This document shows, one piece after another, positions 22,601 through 30,848 of a DNA stretch of 64,000 nucleotides (position 1 is its first letter; the number at the start of each line of letters is the position of its first letter). Under the pieces are notes generated by a model, which was given only the letters and a program-made list of their open reading frames with translations, was not told where the DNA came from and did not search any database. The translations under genes and the position numbers were made by a program. The DNA is taken from the NCBI GenBank assembly GCA_040954595.2, contig CM082577.2, positions 14,260,001-14,324,000 on the forward strand, read 5' to 3'. The stretch comes from Balanoglossus misakiensis (lineage: Eukaryota > Hemichordata).

Positions 22601-24551
22601 GGCACCATAACACACATTCCTACCAAATTTCAGCTCCATTGTACATGTAGTTGTGGAGAAGAAGATTTTTACCAAAACTGCTATTTTTAGATCTACTTTG
22701 CATATTCATGACCCCATCAAATCCAAATTAACAAAATCAGTTAAGGGCACCGTAACACACATTGCAACCAAATTTCAGCTAAATATGCCAAGTTGTTTTA
22801 AAGAAGAAGATTGAAATACCAAAAGTTGACGGACGACGGACGAACACTTATCAACCTACTGCTACAGCTCGGCTGACACAAGTGACAGCAGAGCTAATAA
22901 ATAAAACTCCAAAAGAATTGGCCATACTAATGTCATGATGTCAATTTTAGGCTTGGTACAGGTTAGAAAATATCCTTTCTTCTTTATACAGTGACTGTTC
23001 GCTTTTATTTTCTTCATTTACTTGCGAAATGAGGTCATTTCGGTTGTGGGGGAACTTCCATCTCTTGATATCATTGTGGTGCTTGGCATGGGCTGAAAAA
23101 TGTCTTGTCTTAGTGTTTCATAAATCTCTACCAAATAGTACAGTATTTTTCTTGTTGCCATTTTCGTAAATTCCACGCTTCGTATTAAACTCTAAGTACC
23201 CCGAACAGGTGACACCACGCCGGCTCACAATCCACACATTCGGAAGACATAAGGGCCTGGTCAGAATTAACAGGGGGGAGGCCGGTGCGAATCTCAATGC
23301 ATGAAAAATACTGATTCTCCGCCGATTTCTTGCACATAAAATGCTGAACCTCCCCCTTCTCCATGAACAAAATCAAGTGACTCTCCCAACAGTACGTGAA
23401 ATATCCCATTATTCATTCTGATTTGTACAATCAGAGATTACTCAGTCAAACCAGTCAAAGTCCACATGTGTAGAGAAAATTGTAGACCACTAATAAAAAT
23501 TTTGAGAGCATACTTTAAAGGCGAATCTTATTGTCCATTACCATTTCAAATGATTTAGCAAATAATGCATTATTGAAAGAGGAGATACAAGTTTTATCAA
23601 ATAATCAAGCAATTGCATAGCCAGCCATACACAAAAATGAAGTAAAACATGGACACTTAAAACACCTATTTAATCAAACAAAAAGATATTGATTTCCAGA
23701 CCCTGTAACACTCTAGGAAACACCCAGTGAGGACAACGCTTCGAAATGGCCCGCTCATTCTGGGAGAAAGTCATATAAACAGGTAGCTGCAATAATTGTA
23801 GCCTTAGTGGTGGGGTGGTGTATCGCTGTCGGCTGGCCTGATCGCTGACGGCAGGCCAACCGACAGCAAAAAACCAGCCCACCACCTAGGCTACAGTTAT
23901 TGCAACAAATAAACAGGGCTGTTCATATAGAATAATATAGAACAGTGCCGGTGAAGTTGGTTTTGGAAACATCTCCACACTCACGGATGATTTTCACATT
24001 CAAACTGCCGACGAGAGAATTGGATGGGGAAGTCTATTCAATCGAACGCGGAGTGAATCTTTTAGCTGAATGACATTAATTTCAGAAAATAGATTGATTT
24101 CCAGCCTATACCAAGCACCGAAATGATATCATGACAGTAAGTTGATCAACTATTTTGCTAAAATAAAGCAATTTGAACATCGATCCATTGTCACTGTTCA
24201 ATTTTCTATTTTAAACAAAATGTCCGCTTTAAACGGAAACACGATCAGTGACAGAGACGCTCTCGCGGTCTGTAGAACGTCTTATCCAATTAAAAACTGC
24301 AACTTTTACAAAGCGACTTCATGAAAGGTCAATGAAACAGTTGTTGACAATCATCAGAGTTCTGTTATCGGAATGTAATCACAAATGCAGTCGAACAGCT
24401 GCAAACAATCAAAATGGTCTATATTAATCTTAAGTAATACAATTAATACCAAGGCACTACTTGCAAAACCACAAAGTTTACTCTTACCTGTTCCTTCGGT
24501 TATGCGCGTACAGTAGAGCAATAACAGGGAAATTAGGACTAGTTGACACAT
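4562..24551 (-). CDS. Putative PAN-SRCR-HYR-GAIN-GPS cell-surface receptor (multi-exon, 3' end not found)
   Basis: Twelve phase-compatible exons read as one gene in the minus direction: 24488-24551, 18050-18277, 17636-17774, 17044-17225, 14539-14778, 13910-14149, then 12528-12618, 11569-11894, 11025-11133, 10663-10844, 4896-5124 and 4562-4653. They encode a signal peptide, a PAN/apple domain, an SRCR domain, two HYR domains, a GAIN-like region and a GPS motif. This suggests a type of adhesion receptor (adhesion GPCR or polycystin-like) cleaved at the GPS. Between 12619 and 13909 at least one phase 1 to phase 0 exon is needed and was not found. The membrane-spanning exons after the GPS are also missing from my model. 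The DIRS element lies in the intron between 10663 and 5124. The gene is inferred, not proven; the upstream and downstream halves could be two genes. Confidence 0.6.
4896..5124 (-). CDS. Receptor exon: beta-rich region before GPS
   Basis: A 229-bp exon, phase 0 to phase 1, with acceptor CTCTTTGCAG|ATAG and donor CAGT|GTAAGTTT. It encodes [19 protein letters not shown], then [19 protein letters not shown] and [18 protein letters not shown] do not recognise a separate named domain. Position and phase put it immediately upstream of the GPS exon. Confidence 0.5.
4897..5472. other. Intron sequence around the GAIN-GPS exons
   Basis: Apart from the exon at 4896-5124 I see no further gene in this stretch. 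It runs up to the DIRS-related palindrome at 5480. Confidence 0.4.
5480..5736. repeat. 257-bp palindrome with 84-bp arms, DIRS-related
   Basis: Bases 5480-5563 and 5653-5736 read as perfect reverse complements of each other around an 89-bp centre. The inner parts begin ATTCTATGTAGTCATC, a diverged version of the DIRS terminal repeat (ATTCTATTACGTCATC). The centre near 5560-5600 matches the sequence just inside the right DIRS terminus (about 10175-10216). It abuts the DIRS terminus at 5736. It is probably a short non-autonomous DIRS relative, or a rearranged terminal/internal complementary region. Confidence 0.7.
5736..5774. repeat. DIRS terminal inverted repeat, 3' side
   Basis: 39 bp starting ATTCTATTACGTCATCACAC; reverse complement of 10207-10245. 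Confidence 0.85.
5878..7111 (-). pseudogene. DIRS tyrosine recombinase, frameshifted
   Basis: The N-terminal DNA-binding part is open from 7111 to 6587 ([31 protein letters not shown]) in a frame different from pol, overlapping its 3' end as usual in DIRS. The catalytic part continues in another frame from 6606 to 6118 and, after a stop, 6084 to 5878. The first catalytic Arg is in [11 protein letters not shown], the HxxR box is HSVR and the Tyr is in FARFYDKP. The breaks are one frameshift near 6600 and one stop near 6118. Confidence 0.8.
6697..8772 (-). pseudogene. DIRS reverse transcriptase-RNase H, with stops
   Basis: One reading frame spans 8772 to 6697 but is cut by TAG at about 8188 and TGA at about 7579. 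The first part has [19 protein letters not shown] and [13 protein letters not shown], the second has the catalytic [10 protein letters not shown] box and TFLGFEID, and the third has the RNase H part with [16 protein letters not shown] and [10 protein letters not shown]. These motifs place it in the DIRS reverse transcriptase group. The gaps between parts are exactly one codon, so the breaks are point nonsense changes. Confidence 0.85.
8778..9956 (-). CDS. DIRS Gag-like ORF1
   Basis: A complete 392-aa frame from ATG 9956. The N terminus is polar with a basic KRKRD stretch and low-complexity Ser/Thr/Ala runs. A coiled-coil-like segment ([20 protein letters not shown]) and an acidic patch follow. 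The middle part ([41 protein letters not shown]) is the conserved region of DIRS gag proteins, and the C terminus is RG-rich ([17 protein letters not shown]), fitting RNA binding. It is the only intact ORF of the element. The following pol frame begins only a few bases after the stop. Confidence 0.75.
   Translation of the reverse strand: MPPKRSVSTDIASKDAGGAVVSDVDKQSKRKRDSAAVLVTGDTTSEATSSKVSRSSVDTPAGSGEMSAILNLLTEIKDNQGKLTTRMEKIEQDCYYEDDNDICVEDVEDETTVSHMKPSASDASEVGASASGSATATDATVSDVTSQPSMFKDMATMFLVKEQCDDTVDEDFATMINAFFRDGIPDEKYNDLVKKFLRPENCHGLTNVRVNQLIWDIIRPETRTLDTKFQVVQNSLVKGSVCVSQLVSELAKLKDKPQDNVDIQKLLDLGTHSLAFLGHTNRLLNLRRRDCIKPDLRLDYLHLCSSTVPFTDYLFGDDISRRVKDIQEVNKAGNKIGVRQMRGGYRARMRGRGFRYRGPVRGRGNYRQFAEYRDGPKNYYKGPRPQAKSQAK
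10207..10245. repeat. DIRS terminal inverted repeat, 5' side
   Basis: 39 bp ending GTGTGATGACGTAATAGAAT; reverse complement of 5736-5774. The element's transcript would start near here and run left. Confidence 0.85.
10663..10844 (-). CDS. Receptor exon: GAIN-like region before the DIRS insertion
   Basis: A 182-bp exon with acceptor ACTGCAG|AAATC, phase 1 to phase 0. It encodes [17 protein letters not shown], then [15 protein letters not shown] and [18 protein letters not shown]. Two donors are possible (AAA|GTAGGT or GTAG|GTGAAC); only the first keeps phase with the next exon at 5124. The following 5.5-kb intron contains the DIRS element. Confidence 0.5.
11025..11133 (-). CDS. Receptor exon: GAIN-like region
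   Basis: A 109-bp exon beginning in phase 0 directly after the phase 0 end of the exon at 11569, and ending in phase 1 at donor GAAG|GTATGTC. It encodes [12 protein letters not shown], then [20 protein letters not shown]. The pattern of a short strand, a loop and NDVLSLSF matches the GAIN subdomain B. Phase agreement on both sides supports it. Confidence 0.55.
11569..11894 (-). CDS. Receptor exon: GAIN-like region
   Basis: A 326-bp exon, phase 1 to phase 0, with acceptor CTTGCAG|GAATGG and donor ATA|GTAAGTTT. The product has two helical stretches ([33 protein letters not shown]), then a beta-rich part with [11 protein letters not shown] and [11 protein letters not shown]. Helical subdomain A followed by strands of subdomain B is the plan of GAIN domains. 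Several N-glycosylation sequons (NTT, NLT, NCT) fit an extracellular location. Confidence 0.6.
12528..12618 (-). CDS. Receptor exon: GAIN-like region, first exon, GC donor
   Basis: A 91-bp exon with acceptor CTCCTACAG| and product [20 protein letters not shown] onward. It runs from phase 0 to phase 1. The donor is AAG|GCAAGT, a GC-AG intron site with otherwise ideal consensus, and it is the only junction that keeps phase with the exon starting at 11894. The helical, hydrophobic sequence suits the start of a GAIN domain. Confidence 0.55.
12619..13909. other. Receptor intron region; a missing exon is expected
   Basis: The HYR exon ends in phase 1 and the next exon starts in phase 0, so at least one exon should lie here on the minus strand. 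A candidate ending at CTGT|GTAAGCAT (about 12675) has an open frame back to about 12785, but its phase does not fit. Bases 13300-13860 are very AT-rich, and I see no gene in them. Confidence 0.4.
13910..14149 (-). CDS. Receptor exon: HYR domain, proximal copy
   Basis: A 240-bp phase 1-1 exon with intact acceptor (CGCAG|ACACTG) and donor (AAAG|GTAAAG). The 80-residue product is a full HYR domain, an immunoglobulin-like fold found in hyalin and in adhesion proteins. It shares the [16 protein letters not shown] and CSFSVTVKG blocks with the distal copy at 14539-14778. Confidence 0.8.
14539..14778 (-). pseudogene. HYR domain exon, distal copy with lost acceptor
   Basis: A 240-bp open HYR (hyalin repeat) domain: [13 protein letters not shown] at the start, GSNFTIGVT and [11 protein letters not shown] in the middle, and CSFSVTVKG at the end. 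The donor (AAAG|GTGACG) is intact. At the acceptor the proximal copy has CGCAG|ACACTG, but this copy has TGCGAATACTG, so the AG is replaced by GA. Unless another acceptor is used, the exon would be skipped. Being phase 1-1, skipping would keep the frame. It and the proximal copy arose by tandem duplication with flanking intron. Confidence 0.6.
14779..17043. other. Receptor intron between SRCR and HYR exons
   Basis: No further exon is clear. Around 16150-16300 a stretch resembles the sequence just upstream of the first SRCR exon (17770-17815), so it may be a decayed duplicate of that junction. Bases 15060-15420 look like an interspersed repeat. Confidence 0.4.
16316..16404. mobile_element. Small foldback MITE
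   Basis: The ends AGTGGGCGGTTAACCAA and TTGGTTAACCGCCCCCACT form an inverted pair in an 89-bp unit. An internal stretch with GTACCAAATGTCATGC recurs inverted at about 20445-20480, which indicates a dispersed family. Confidence 0.6.
17044..17225 (-). CDS. Receptor exon: SRCR domain, C-terminal half
   Basis: A 182-bp exon, phase 2 to phase 1, with acceptor TTTCAG| and donor CAG|GTAAGTG. It encodes the second half of the SRCR fold: [26 protein letters not shown] and DAGVLCAG. The six cysteines expected of the group B-like pattern can be placed across the two exons. The joined domain is complete, about 105 residues. Confidence 0.85.
17636..17774 (-). CDS. Receptor exon: SRCR domain, N-terminal half
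   Basis: A 139-bp exon, phase 1 to phase 2, encoding [25 protein letters not shown] and VVCRQLGY. This is the classic first half of a scavenger receptor cysteine-rich domain, including the WGxICDDGF core. It joins in phase to the exon at 17225. Confidence 0.85.
17884..17968 (-). mobile_element. Short MITE, family with 60773-60862
   Basis: An 85-bp unit with GCCGTCTCAAATCTTAGACG at one end and GTCTCAGATGAAATACTGGC (read on minus) at the other. The same sequence is found at 60773-60862 on the plus strand with few changes. Confidence 0.65.
18050..18277 (-). CDS. Receptor exon: PAN/apple-like domain
   Basis: A 228-bp phase 1-1 exon with good acceptor (CCCACAG|) and donor (G|GTAAGTATT). The 76-residue product has the spacing of PAN_4 domains: a GxD segment, [20 protein letters not shown], then RCWLKN and a final SGV. 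Such domains bind proteins or carbohydrates outside the cell. A symmetric phase 1 exon is typical of shuffled extracellular modules. Confidence 0.7.
20574..20915 (-). mobile_element. Truncated non-LTR retroposon with 16-bp target-site duplication
   Basis: The sequence CACTTTCCCCGAGTTT occurs at 20558-20573 and again at 20916-20931, flanking a 342-bp insert. On the minus strand the insert ends in a (TAAA)n tail, seen on plus as poly-T and (TTTA)n at 20571-20609. A 3' A-rich tail plus a direct repeat of this length is the signature of target-primed insertion by a LINE or a SINE using its machinery. Confidence 0.75.
20937..21568. mobile_element. TTAA-flanked MITE, copy 1
   Basis: A 632-bp element with terminal inverted repeats GGTGGCATTGCATGAAA and TTTCATGCAATGCCACC, flanked by TTAA on both sides. 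A TTAA duplication points to the piggyBac or Kolobok superfamilies. It has no coding capacity. A longer copy lies at 56708-57436. Confidence 0.8.
22545..22840. repeat. Two-unit tandem repeat, about 146-bp period
   Basis: Both units contain TTTGCATATTCATGACCCCA and AACAAAATCAG, at 22551 and 22697. The unit is followed by GACGGACGACGGACGAAC, a feature of some interspersed repeats of marine invertebrates. Confidence 0.6.
23786..23906. mobile_element. Foldback element
   Basis: A 121-bp palindrome with arms of about 55 bp (GCTGCAATAATTGTAGCC against GGCTACAGTTATTGCAAC). Confidence 0.65.
24488..24551 (-). CDS. Receptor exon 1: signal peptide
   Basis: The exon starts at ATG 24551 and encodes [14 protein letters not shown] followed by TRITEGT. 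This is a short N-region, a hydrophobic core and a small-residue cleavage region, as in a secretory signal peptide. It ends at a strong donor (CAG|GTAAGAG) after 64 bases, in phase 1. That matches the phase 1 start of the PAN exon at 18277. The 6.2-kb first intron is filled with mobile elements. Assignment to this receptor rests on strand, order and phase only. Confidence 0.5.
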
Positions 24552-24881
24552 CTCAGTATTTCATCCTGTTTTACACGCAAAGCACAATTTAAACTGTGGA
24601 GCATACAGGGTTGTGACATACAAGTACATCAGTCAGTTGCTATAGGACAGGTACACCTATACGCGCGTTTATTGGTGGTGTTAATACACGTCACTCAACC
24701 GTACGCAGGCCAATCGCATACGACGGATAATTTGTATAATCACATTGCTTGTATCATTATGCTTTTAAGCATTTGTACACGTCCCTTTTCCGAAAGATGA
24801 CCACAATTCTCGCTGCCTGAAATAGAATTCTGACCCCCTAGGTTAGTATGAAAAGTGTCTAGCGGTCGACACTTTTTCAAA

Positions 24882-25299
24882 ATGGCCGACAGGTTTCGGA
24901 AGATGCGTGTCGACGAGTTGAAGACATTTTTAAGAGAGGTATTCCCTCATGTGGAAGAAAAAACAAACAAGAATTGGTTGAGTTAGCAAGTAAGGCAGAT
25001 ATTAGATACGATGTCATTGAGAAATGTGACCATGACAAAGCTGAACGAAAACGAAGACGTGTTGTTGACGATGACGGTAAAGTTGTCGATTTGTACGGAG
25101 CGGCAGTCGTCTGGAGCCGAGACCTGCAAAGTATGCCTTTTTAACGTTAGGCGATGTGTTCGCATATATTGTGTCTCATTGTAAATGGACTCCAAAAAGA
25201 CTGAGTAATTATCGTTCAGATGATGGTTTTTTGATGTACAAGGACGATAATGTTGAAAGTTTGAGTCTTGGGTCGATTGAAACAGGGGCATTGCAATAG
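24882..25299 (+). pseudogene. SAP-domain, YqaJ-associated ORF of ISL2EU element, truncated
   Basis: The frame starts at ATG 24882 (MADRFRKMRVDELKTFLRE), a SAP-type DNA-binding helix pair, shifts frame near 24939, and continues with KQELVELASKADIRYDV and DLYGAAVVWSRDLQ. A one-base deletion in a T run near 25141 shifts it again, followed by LTLGDVFAYIVSHCKW and RLSNYRSDDGFLMY up to TAG 25299. These blocks occur at the N terminus of the SAP/SWIM/YqaJ proteins of ISL2EU elements. The nuclease domain itself is missing. Confidence 0.6.
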
Positions 25300-25876
25300 A
25301 TTATCCACAACTTTTAATATACTATGTTCATGACCAGTACATTACAGTCTGGTATGGCAGGGCTAATATAGATGATTTTTTCAAATATTATTATTTATTT
25401 ATATGAATTCTAATAAAATTAATAGAATACAAATATTTACACGTCAGGTTGATTCATTTGTTAAAACAGATGCACTGAGTACATATTCCTAATCGACACT
25501 TCAGTTCACTCAGTTCATTAGAATGGTTGAAATTCATATTAACTGAAGATTAAAATTGAAACCTTTAAAAAAATTGACTTTGACAATGGTGGTAAACTAT
25601 TTTGTGGTCCTAGTTAACATTTTTATATATTACAGACAGGAAAAAAGATTGTGGACACAACCCTTCCTGATACACTCACTGTTATGAACTATGATGCAAG
25701 TGTAGTCAATTTATACATGCATTTCATATTAAGGGACACATGAATGGATGTGGTACTCGGTATTAAACATGAAAATTGGAACACACATATATATCCACAT
25801 GTAGAATAACATAAACGGTGTCTTGTATCAAATATAATTAATGGAAAAAGGGTAGCGAGAGAAAGACTTTGTCCCC

Positions 25877-28213
25877 TTAATTATGCATTGAAACAAGCGG
25901 AGTGTATTTAACAGGTCTTTTCCGCTTTGACTTGTATTTTCGGAGACGCCTGTCATCCTTACTGTAAAACAATGGCCCTTTCAAATTACACAAAGCTGCA
26001 ACCAGTTGTACTATCATTGATGAAACATTTTGAAGACTACAGGGAATGTGATGTTTAAGGATACGCCAACATTTGACTCGCTGGATCGCACGTTCAACGT
26101 GAATGCGTAAAGAAGCAATCTTTCTTGTTCTTTTTATCTCTTTAACATTTAACCTTTTCTTTTTTCCATTATACCACTTTCTTGTGAAAGGGGGTGCAAT
26201 CAAAACAGCGTCACGCTTTAAAAGCAGATCCTCAATTTGAAAACCCCTGTCCGCCATTACTGCATCTTCGGCATCAATTTTTTCAATCAATCCACTATGT
26301 TCAGTTATATATTTATCTGAAACATTACCTGACCATAAATCACTTACAAAGGTAAAAGCTCCAAATGGTGCAATCCCAAACAAACATTTGTATGTATTGT
26401 GGCTCTTATACTGTGAATAAGTTTTGTATTGTTCTTTCTTATTCCTGGGTCTATCTACAAAAAATTCAGCGCAGTCCAATATCACTCGTGTGTGTGGAAA
26501 ATCCTTTCTAAAATCTAATGGCATCCAACCACGAATCTGTTCCTGAGATGGCCATATCAAGAGTGCTGGAACAAGGGTTTGGTGCAAGTAATATATCCAT
26601 GTTATTGTCACTTTGGATACAGTTGAAGTGCTAACATGAAACAAATCAGCCAAAATGAGCAGAGGCAGGTTTAATCTAATACGCATCAAACACATGATGA
26701 ACTGGAAGAATGGCTGCAATTCTTGCCGCCGACCTGGACGCCGACCACCAGTTTTTTCATACTTCTTTTCTTTTGCACTGTCTGAGGTACTCCAAAACTT
26801 CATACGGTCAACACCAAATTTGACTGAGTTGTAAATACCTGCAGCAGTATAAAAAAAAACAAAAAACACACATATTCAACAACATATCCACAGCAGTACT
26901 TATAGTTATACCTGTATATTGAATTCATCCAATAAAAGTATATGTTGATTTGTTTGTTTGTTTACACAGATGAAGTATTACTGAGCAGTACATTTTGCAT
27001 TGTCTATGATTGTTACATGTTACAGGGGAAGTGCCATAATCATGTGCATTTCCAAGATAGGGATAACACCAGTAAGTACTAAATCAAGTAGGTAGAAATA
27101 GTTCCCTTTAAAATAAGAACACTGAAGGCATAAGTTATACATACCATCAAGAACACTTCTTGACTGGATTCCAGTATAGAAGTTGACTCTCTCATCAGTT
27201 TTTGTAATGACATCAACAATGCGCTTTCCTGGTGGTATTGGTTTAACAAAACATTCCAGTTCACGGATGTCTTCCATAGTCAGATCGGTCTGGGTGGCCA
27301 TGTCGGAAAGGTTTGGAGAAGCAGTATGTATATAATCATGATCAGTGGGCTGAGGCATACCAATCCAGCACTGAACCAAAGGCTCCATATCTGTAAAGAA
27401 AAGTTCAATGTCAAAAATATTTCATCACATTTATCACCATCCTTGGACAAAGGCTGAGCTAACTGTAATTTAACCATTCTAGTTTTACCTACTTTCCCAT
27501 CAAAGCAGGGGAATTTCAAAAAATGCATGTGCATTTGCCAATTCTGTTCAGTGCTAGCCTGGTATCCATACCCCAGTGTGTTTTAGATAGTAGTGTGTGA
27601 ATCTAAAACACACAGTGGTCTAGATACCAGGCTACATTGTATTTGCAAGCACTGGAGGAAAAAACTCGTCTAATAATATGCATATAAGTTTCAGCTTTCA
27701 ATACCTCTGTGCGATTGAAGCTTGATTCTTTCATGTATATACATGTTAGCAACAGATTAAAGAACAATTCTTTCATTGAAACTTACGCCCAACTCGTAAT
27801 GTCTCTCTCTCTGAGTCTGGTACGATCTCTGGCGGCTCCGCTGCTCCATGATCAGATGACCTCGCCTTGTCGAGTTTTATCAGGGTCGATGACGAGCGTG
27901 TATTCTTCACTTTCCCCCAGTTGTTCCACTCAAAATATTTGGGATCGCCTTGCGCAAACCCTCTTTCATCAAGTTGAAAATTGTCGAAATGTCTGGAGCA
28001 CAGTCGCGATCGCTTGTTGATTTTTAACACGTCCTGTATCTTGTTGCAGCAGTCTTTCCCTTCCCTCCGCACCAGTCTCTTCCATCGAGCTTTTGCATAG
28101 CGATTACGGGGCCATTTGACCCAACGAACTGTCGACATCCATGGATGTCTGTTTAAGTGTTTCAATTTCCTGGAATCCGATCCACATTCTGCCGATTAAC
28201 ACTTGAATACCAT
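25877..28213 (-). pseudogene. THAP-DDE transposase of ISL2EU/Harbinger type, one premature stop
   Basis: Three exons join in phase 1: 27787-28213, 27145-27390 and 25877-26838. Exon 1 begins at ATG 28213 and encodes a THAP zinc finger (C...C, WVKWPRN, RLCSRHF), but codon 6 is TAA (28196-28198), between the first two Cys. Exon 2 has MATQTDLTMEDIRELE. Exon 3 is the DDE_Tnp_4 catalytic domain: helix-turn-helix LADLFHVSTSTVSKV, first Asp in ILDCAEFFVDRP, second in VMADRGF and Glu in HVERAIQRVK. Apart from the stop the 445-codon frame is open, so the copy is young. Confidence 0.8.
27555..27635. mobile_element. Foldback MITE in transposase intron 1
   Basis: The ends TAGCCTGGTATC and GATACCAGGCTA form an inverted pair, with an inner pair around TGTGTTTTAGAT and ATCTAAAACACA. 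The 81-bp unit lies inside intron 1 of the transposase gene. Confidence 0.65.
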
Positions 28214-28368
28214 CTCTGTCAGACGACAGTCGAAATAACAGCATACAAAACACTAAAATTCAAGATGGCCGCCAAAAAGTGTCGACCAATCTCCCATGAT
28301 GCATTTCAACTTCCCGTGAATTTGACCCCCTAGCAACAAGTGAAAACCTATTTAAGGCAGCGAGAATT

Positions 28369-29944
28369 GGGATTATTATACATTGTATATGATTATATGT
28401 CATGAAATAAATCAACGGACTTCAATGAAACTGCGTTGACATTTTTTGCAAAGTGCTTGTTATTTTAGTAAGAATAAGTGCAGTCTACGGGATGTGGTTT
28501 GGCCCAATGGTTCTGTACCCGCGATTTGATGTGGGGAATGCAATATTAGCCAGTTTTCACCACTGTATTGCAGATTTTATATTCCCGAGCTAGGGTGTTC
28601 AAGTATCTTAATTTTCTGACTTAAAATCCCAATTAAAATAAATATGAAACCTTTAATAAGGCAGGAGCGTAATTAACAAGAAATATTTGCAAAGTTGTTA
28701 TTTAATGAACGGCTCCATATAGTGCCTTGTTCCACAAAATACAAGGGACACATATACTGTATATGCTGATGACATATGCGAATGTTGGTCAAATGTCATC
28801 CAGAAGTTGGGTTAAATTCTGGGCCCGGGCTGATCCATCGTCGACAAAACGAACCCCACTGGTCACTTTTTAGCATGGCATTAAATATGCACAAATATAA
28901 GAAATAAAGAGAAGCCTATTATGCAGATATGGTTAATCTAAGAGGACCACTATGCAAAAGTCGCCGCACAAATGAGTAGTCACCCAACCATTCCGAACTG
29001 TCAAATGGTTCTTGAGATAACGTTCTTGAAGAAGTTTTTTCAAGGATTTTTGTCATTTCTCAGAAACTAACATGGCCACCAAAGGAATTTTAAGAGCTCA
29101 GTGCGCGTGCCGGAGGCTCGTTTAATGACTTCACGTTTAAATTTCTAATGCAATTTCTCTCTAGTATACCTGACACTCTGTGTTTCTTTTCTCCCGAATA
29201 TGTATTCTTCAAGAGGTGTCAAATGACATTATTAGATCGTTAAATTGCTTTTATCAATATTTAACTAAATTGAAATGCCTGTAACAATTGCTCAATTTCT
29301 ATCTCTTTCACGAACGTTTTTCTTAAATGGCTGGTCAATACATGGACATTGTAACCCATCCATCTAATCTGTTTCCTACGTACTATATTAATGTCATGCT
29401 GTATGCGTCATTTCTGGTCTGATACAAAAGCTTAAACTGAGGCCCTGGAGTGAAAGCGTTGAATACCATACAGTATACACATATAAATATTAAAATGTTT
29501 TGAATAAAGGTCAACGGTTAGGAAAAAAATGTCCATAAATTGACAATATATTTAAAGCAATTTATGTCCAAAATTCAACGCAGATCAGTGGCCTGCAGTA
29601 AACACCCCCCCCCCCCCCAAAAAAAAATAAGTAGATGTGTGCATATCCATGTAGTAGTCATTGAGCAGAAACAAAGCATTTCTCAACTGTCTTGATTGAC
29701 CACAAACTTATTTACGTCATCCATATGATACAGCACGGAAAGTTTTAACCGCAAATGCCATCGGCTTCTACAGGAATTTTACGAGCTACTTGCGAAAGGC
29801 GGCACGGCGCTGATACATGTTCGGTGTCTAAATTAATAAATTGCAATTTGCAGTATAACGACAGATTGCAAGAGGCATAGTGTATGATATGTTGTTTAAA
29901 TTTATAATGCAATTTAACAGTAGCTGGAAAACGTCTCCGTACGT
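28369..29944. other. No gene recognised
   Basis: I see no supported exon. Bases 28729-28835 resemble 30371-30470 (both contain ATGACATATGCGAA), so they belong to one interspersed family. A run of 14 to 15 C lies at about 29605. Confidence 0.5.
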
Positions 29945-30303
29945 GTGAACTCGCAAGTCTCCACATCTGACAACGATGACTTCGTTCACGTTCAGCGACG
30001 AAAACGGAAGAGAACCCAGCCTGTGATTGGAACTGCGCCGAGTACTACAGCTGGCCTTCAAGGCGCAAGACCGCGGCGTGTATGTACACTTTTTGTGTCC
30101 CGGTTGAATCCAGCAACAACATGTGAAGATGTTGAGCGCTATGCTGCTGACAAATTTGATGTAGGTGTGAACTGTACAAAACTGAAAACAAAATATGATA
30201 CGTATGCTTATGTTATGGTTGAATTATCTGATGTCAACATTAGAGCTGCTCTTGATCCTGTAGATTAGCCTCAGGATACTCTTGTACGAAAATATTATAA
30301 ATC
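29945..30303 (+). pseudogene. LINE ORF1 fragment with RRM-like domain
   Basis: The open frame has a basic segment (VQRRKRKRTQP), then CTLFVSRLNPATTCEDVERY, CTKLKTKYDTYAYVMVEL and ALDP. This resembles the RRM-like fold in ORF1 proteins of Jockey/CR1-type LINEs. The frame stops at TAG 30266-30268, but the same frame goes on with PQDTLVRKYYK, so the stop is probably a change of a conserved Trp codon. There is no ATG at the start and no reverse transcriptase downstream. It is a fragment. Confidence 0.5.
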
Positions 30304-30479
30304 ACAGACGCCATGACAGAATGCAAAGTTTCATTTAACTGTCGCTCCGTGAAATCCACCTTTCTTCCTGTGTATGATGCAAGGAACACATAAATGTATA
30401 CCATATATACTAATGACATATGCGAAAGTAGGTCAAAGGCCACCCAGAAGTTGGTTTATTTCTGCAATTTCTCGGGCAT

Positions 30480-30845
30480 TCGTTAAGCGATTTTTAGGGG
30501 CACAAGCCCATCGGTATTGGTATTATTGGAATTTTTAGGGCCCACGCGCATGCAAGCGCTTGGGCCCTATTGGTTTCGTTGGAATTTTTCAGTCTTTCTT
30601 TCTTTCTTTATTCTTGGTTCCATTTTTCGGCCTGCTAAACTGCAGCACCAACAAGGCTAAAACTTGATAGGCTGAAAGGGGCCAATCAGTAGATGTGCTG
30701 TGATTCGTGAATATTTAATTAGTCACGTGACCTGGCGGTCATATTACATTTTCTGAAAATCTTTACACAACTTCTCCTCAAAAACTACTGGGCCAATCAA
30801 GTTCAAACTCGGTGAATGGTACACAATCCTCTACCCTTCAAAAAT
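30480..30845. repeat. Dispersed repeat copy at the 3' end of the CRAL-TRIO gene
   Basis: It contains the hairpin AGGGCCCACGCGCATGCAAG...CTTGGGCCCT and a stretch with TTAGTCACGTGACCTGG that recurs in the copies at 37.3-39.4 and 48.1-51.6 kb. It borders the CRAL-TRIO stop codon, so it probably forms part of that gene's 3' UTR. Confidence 0.55.
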
Positions 30846-30848
30846 TCC

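Larger units (their letters stand above)
18278..24487. other. Receptor intron 1, rich in mobile elements
   Basis: This 6.2-kb stretch holds no exon I can support. It carries a retroposon with target-site duplication (20574-20915), a TTAA-flanked MITE (20937-21568), a two-unit tandem repeat (22545-22840) and a foldback element (23786-23906). Short ORFs here lack family features. Confidence 0.5.
24805..28368. mobile_element. ISL2EU-like DNA transposon
   Basis: A 3.6-kb element with ends AATTCTCGCTGCCTGAAATAG trimmed to about 20 bp at 24805 and the inverted match at 28368; a second inverted pair (GGTCGACACTTTTT) lies just inside each end. It carries two convergent genes: a THAP-DDE transposase on minus and a SAP-domain ORF on plus. 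This pair is the hallmark of ISL2EU elements, whose second gene is a SAP/YqaJ nuclease. The transposase has one stop codon and the second gene is truncated and frameshifted, so it is not autonomous. I could not settle the target-site duplication. Confidence 0.7.
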
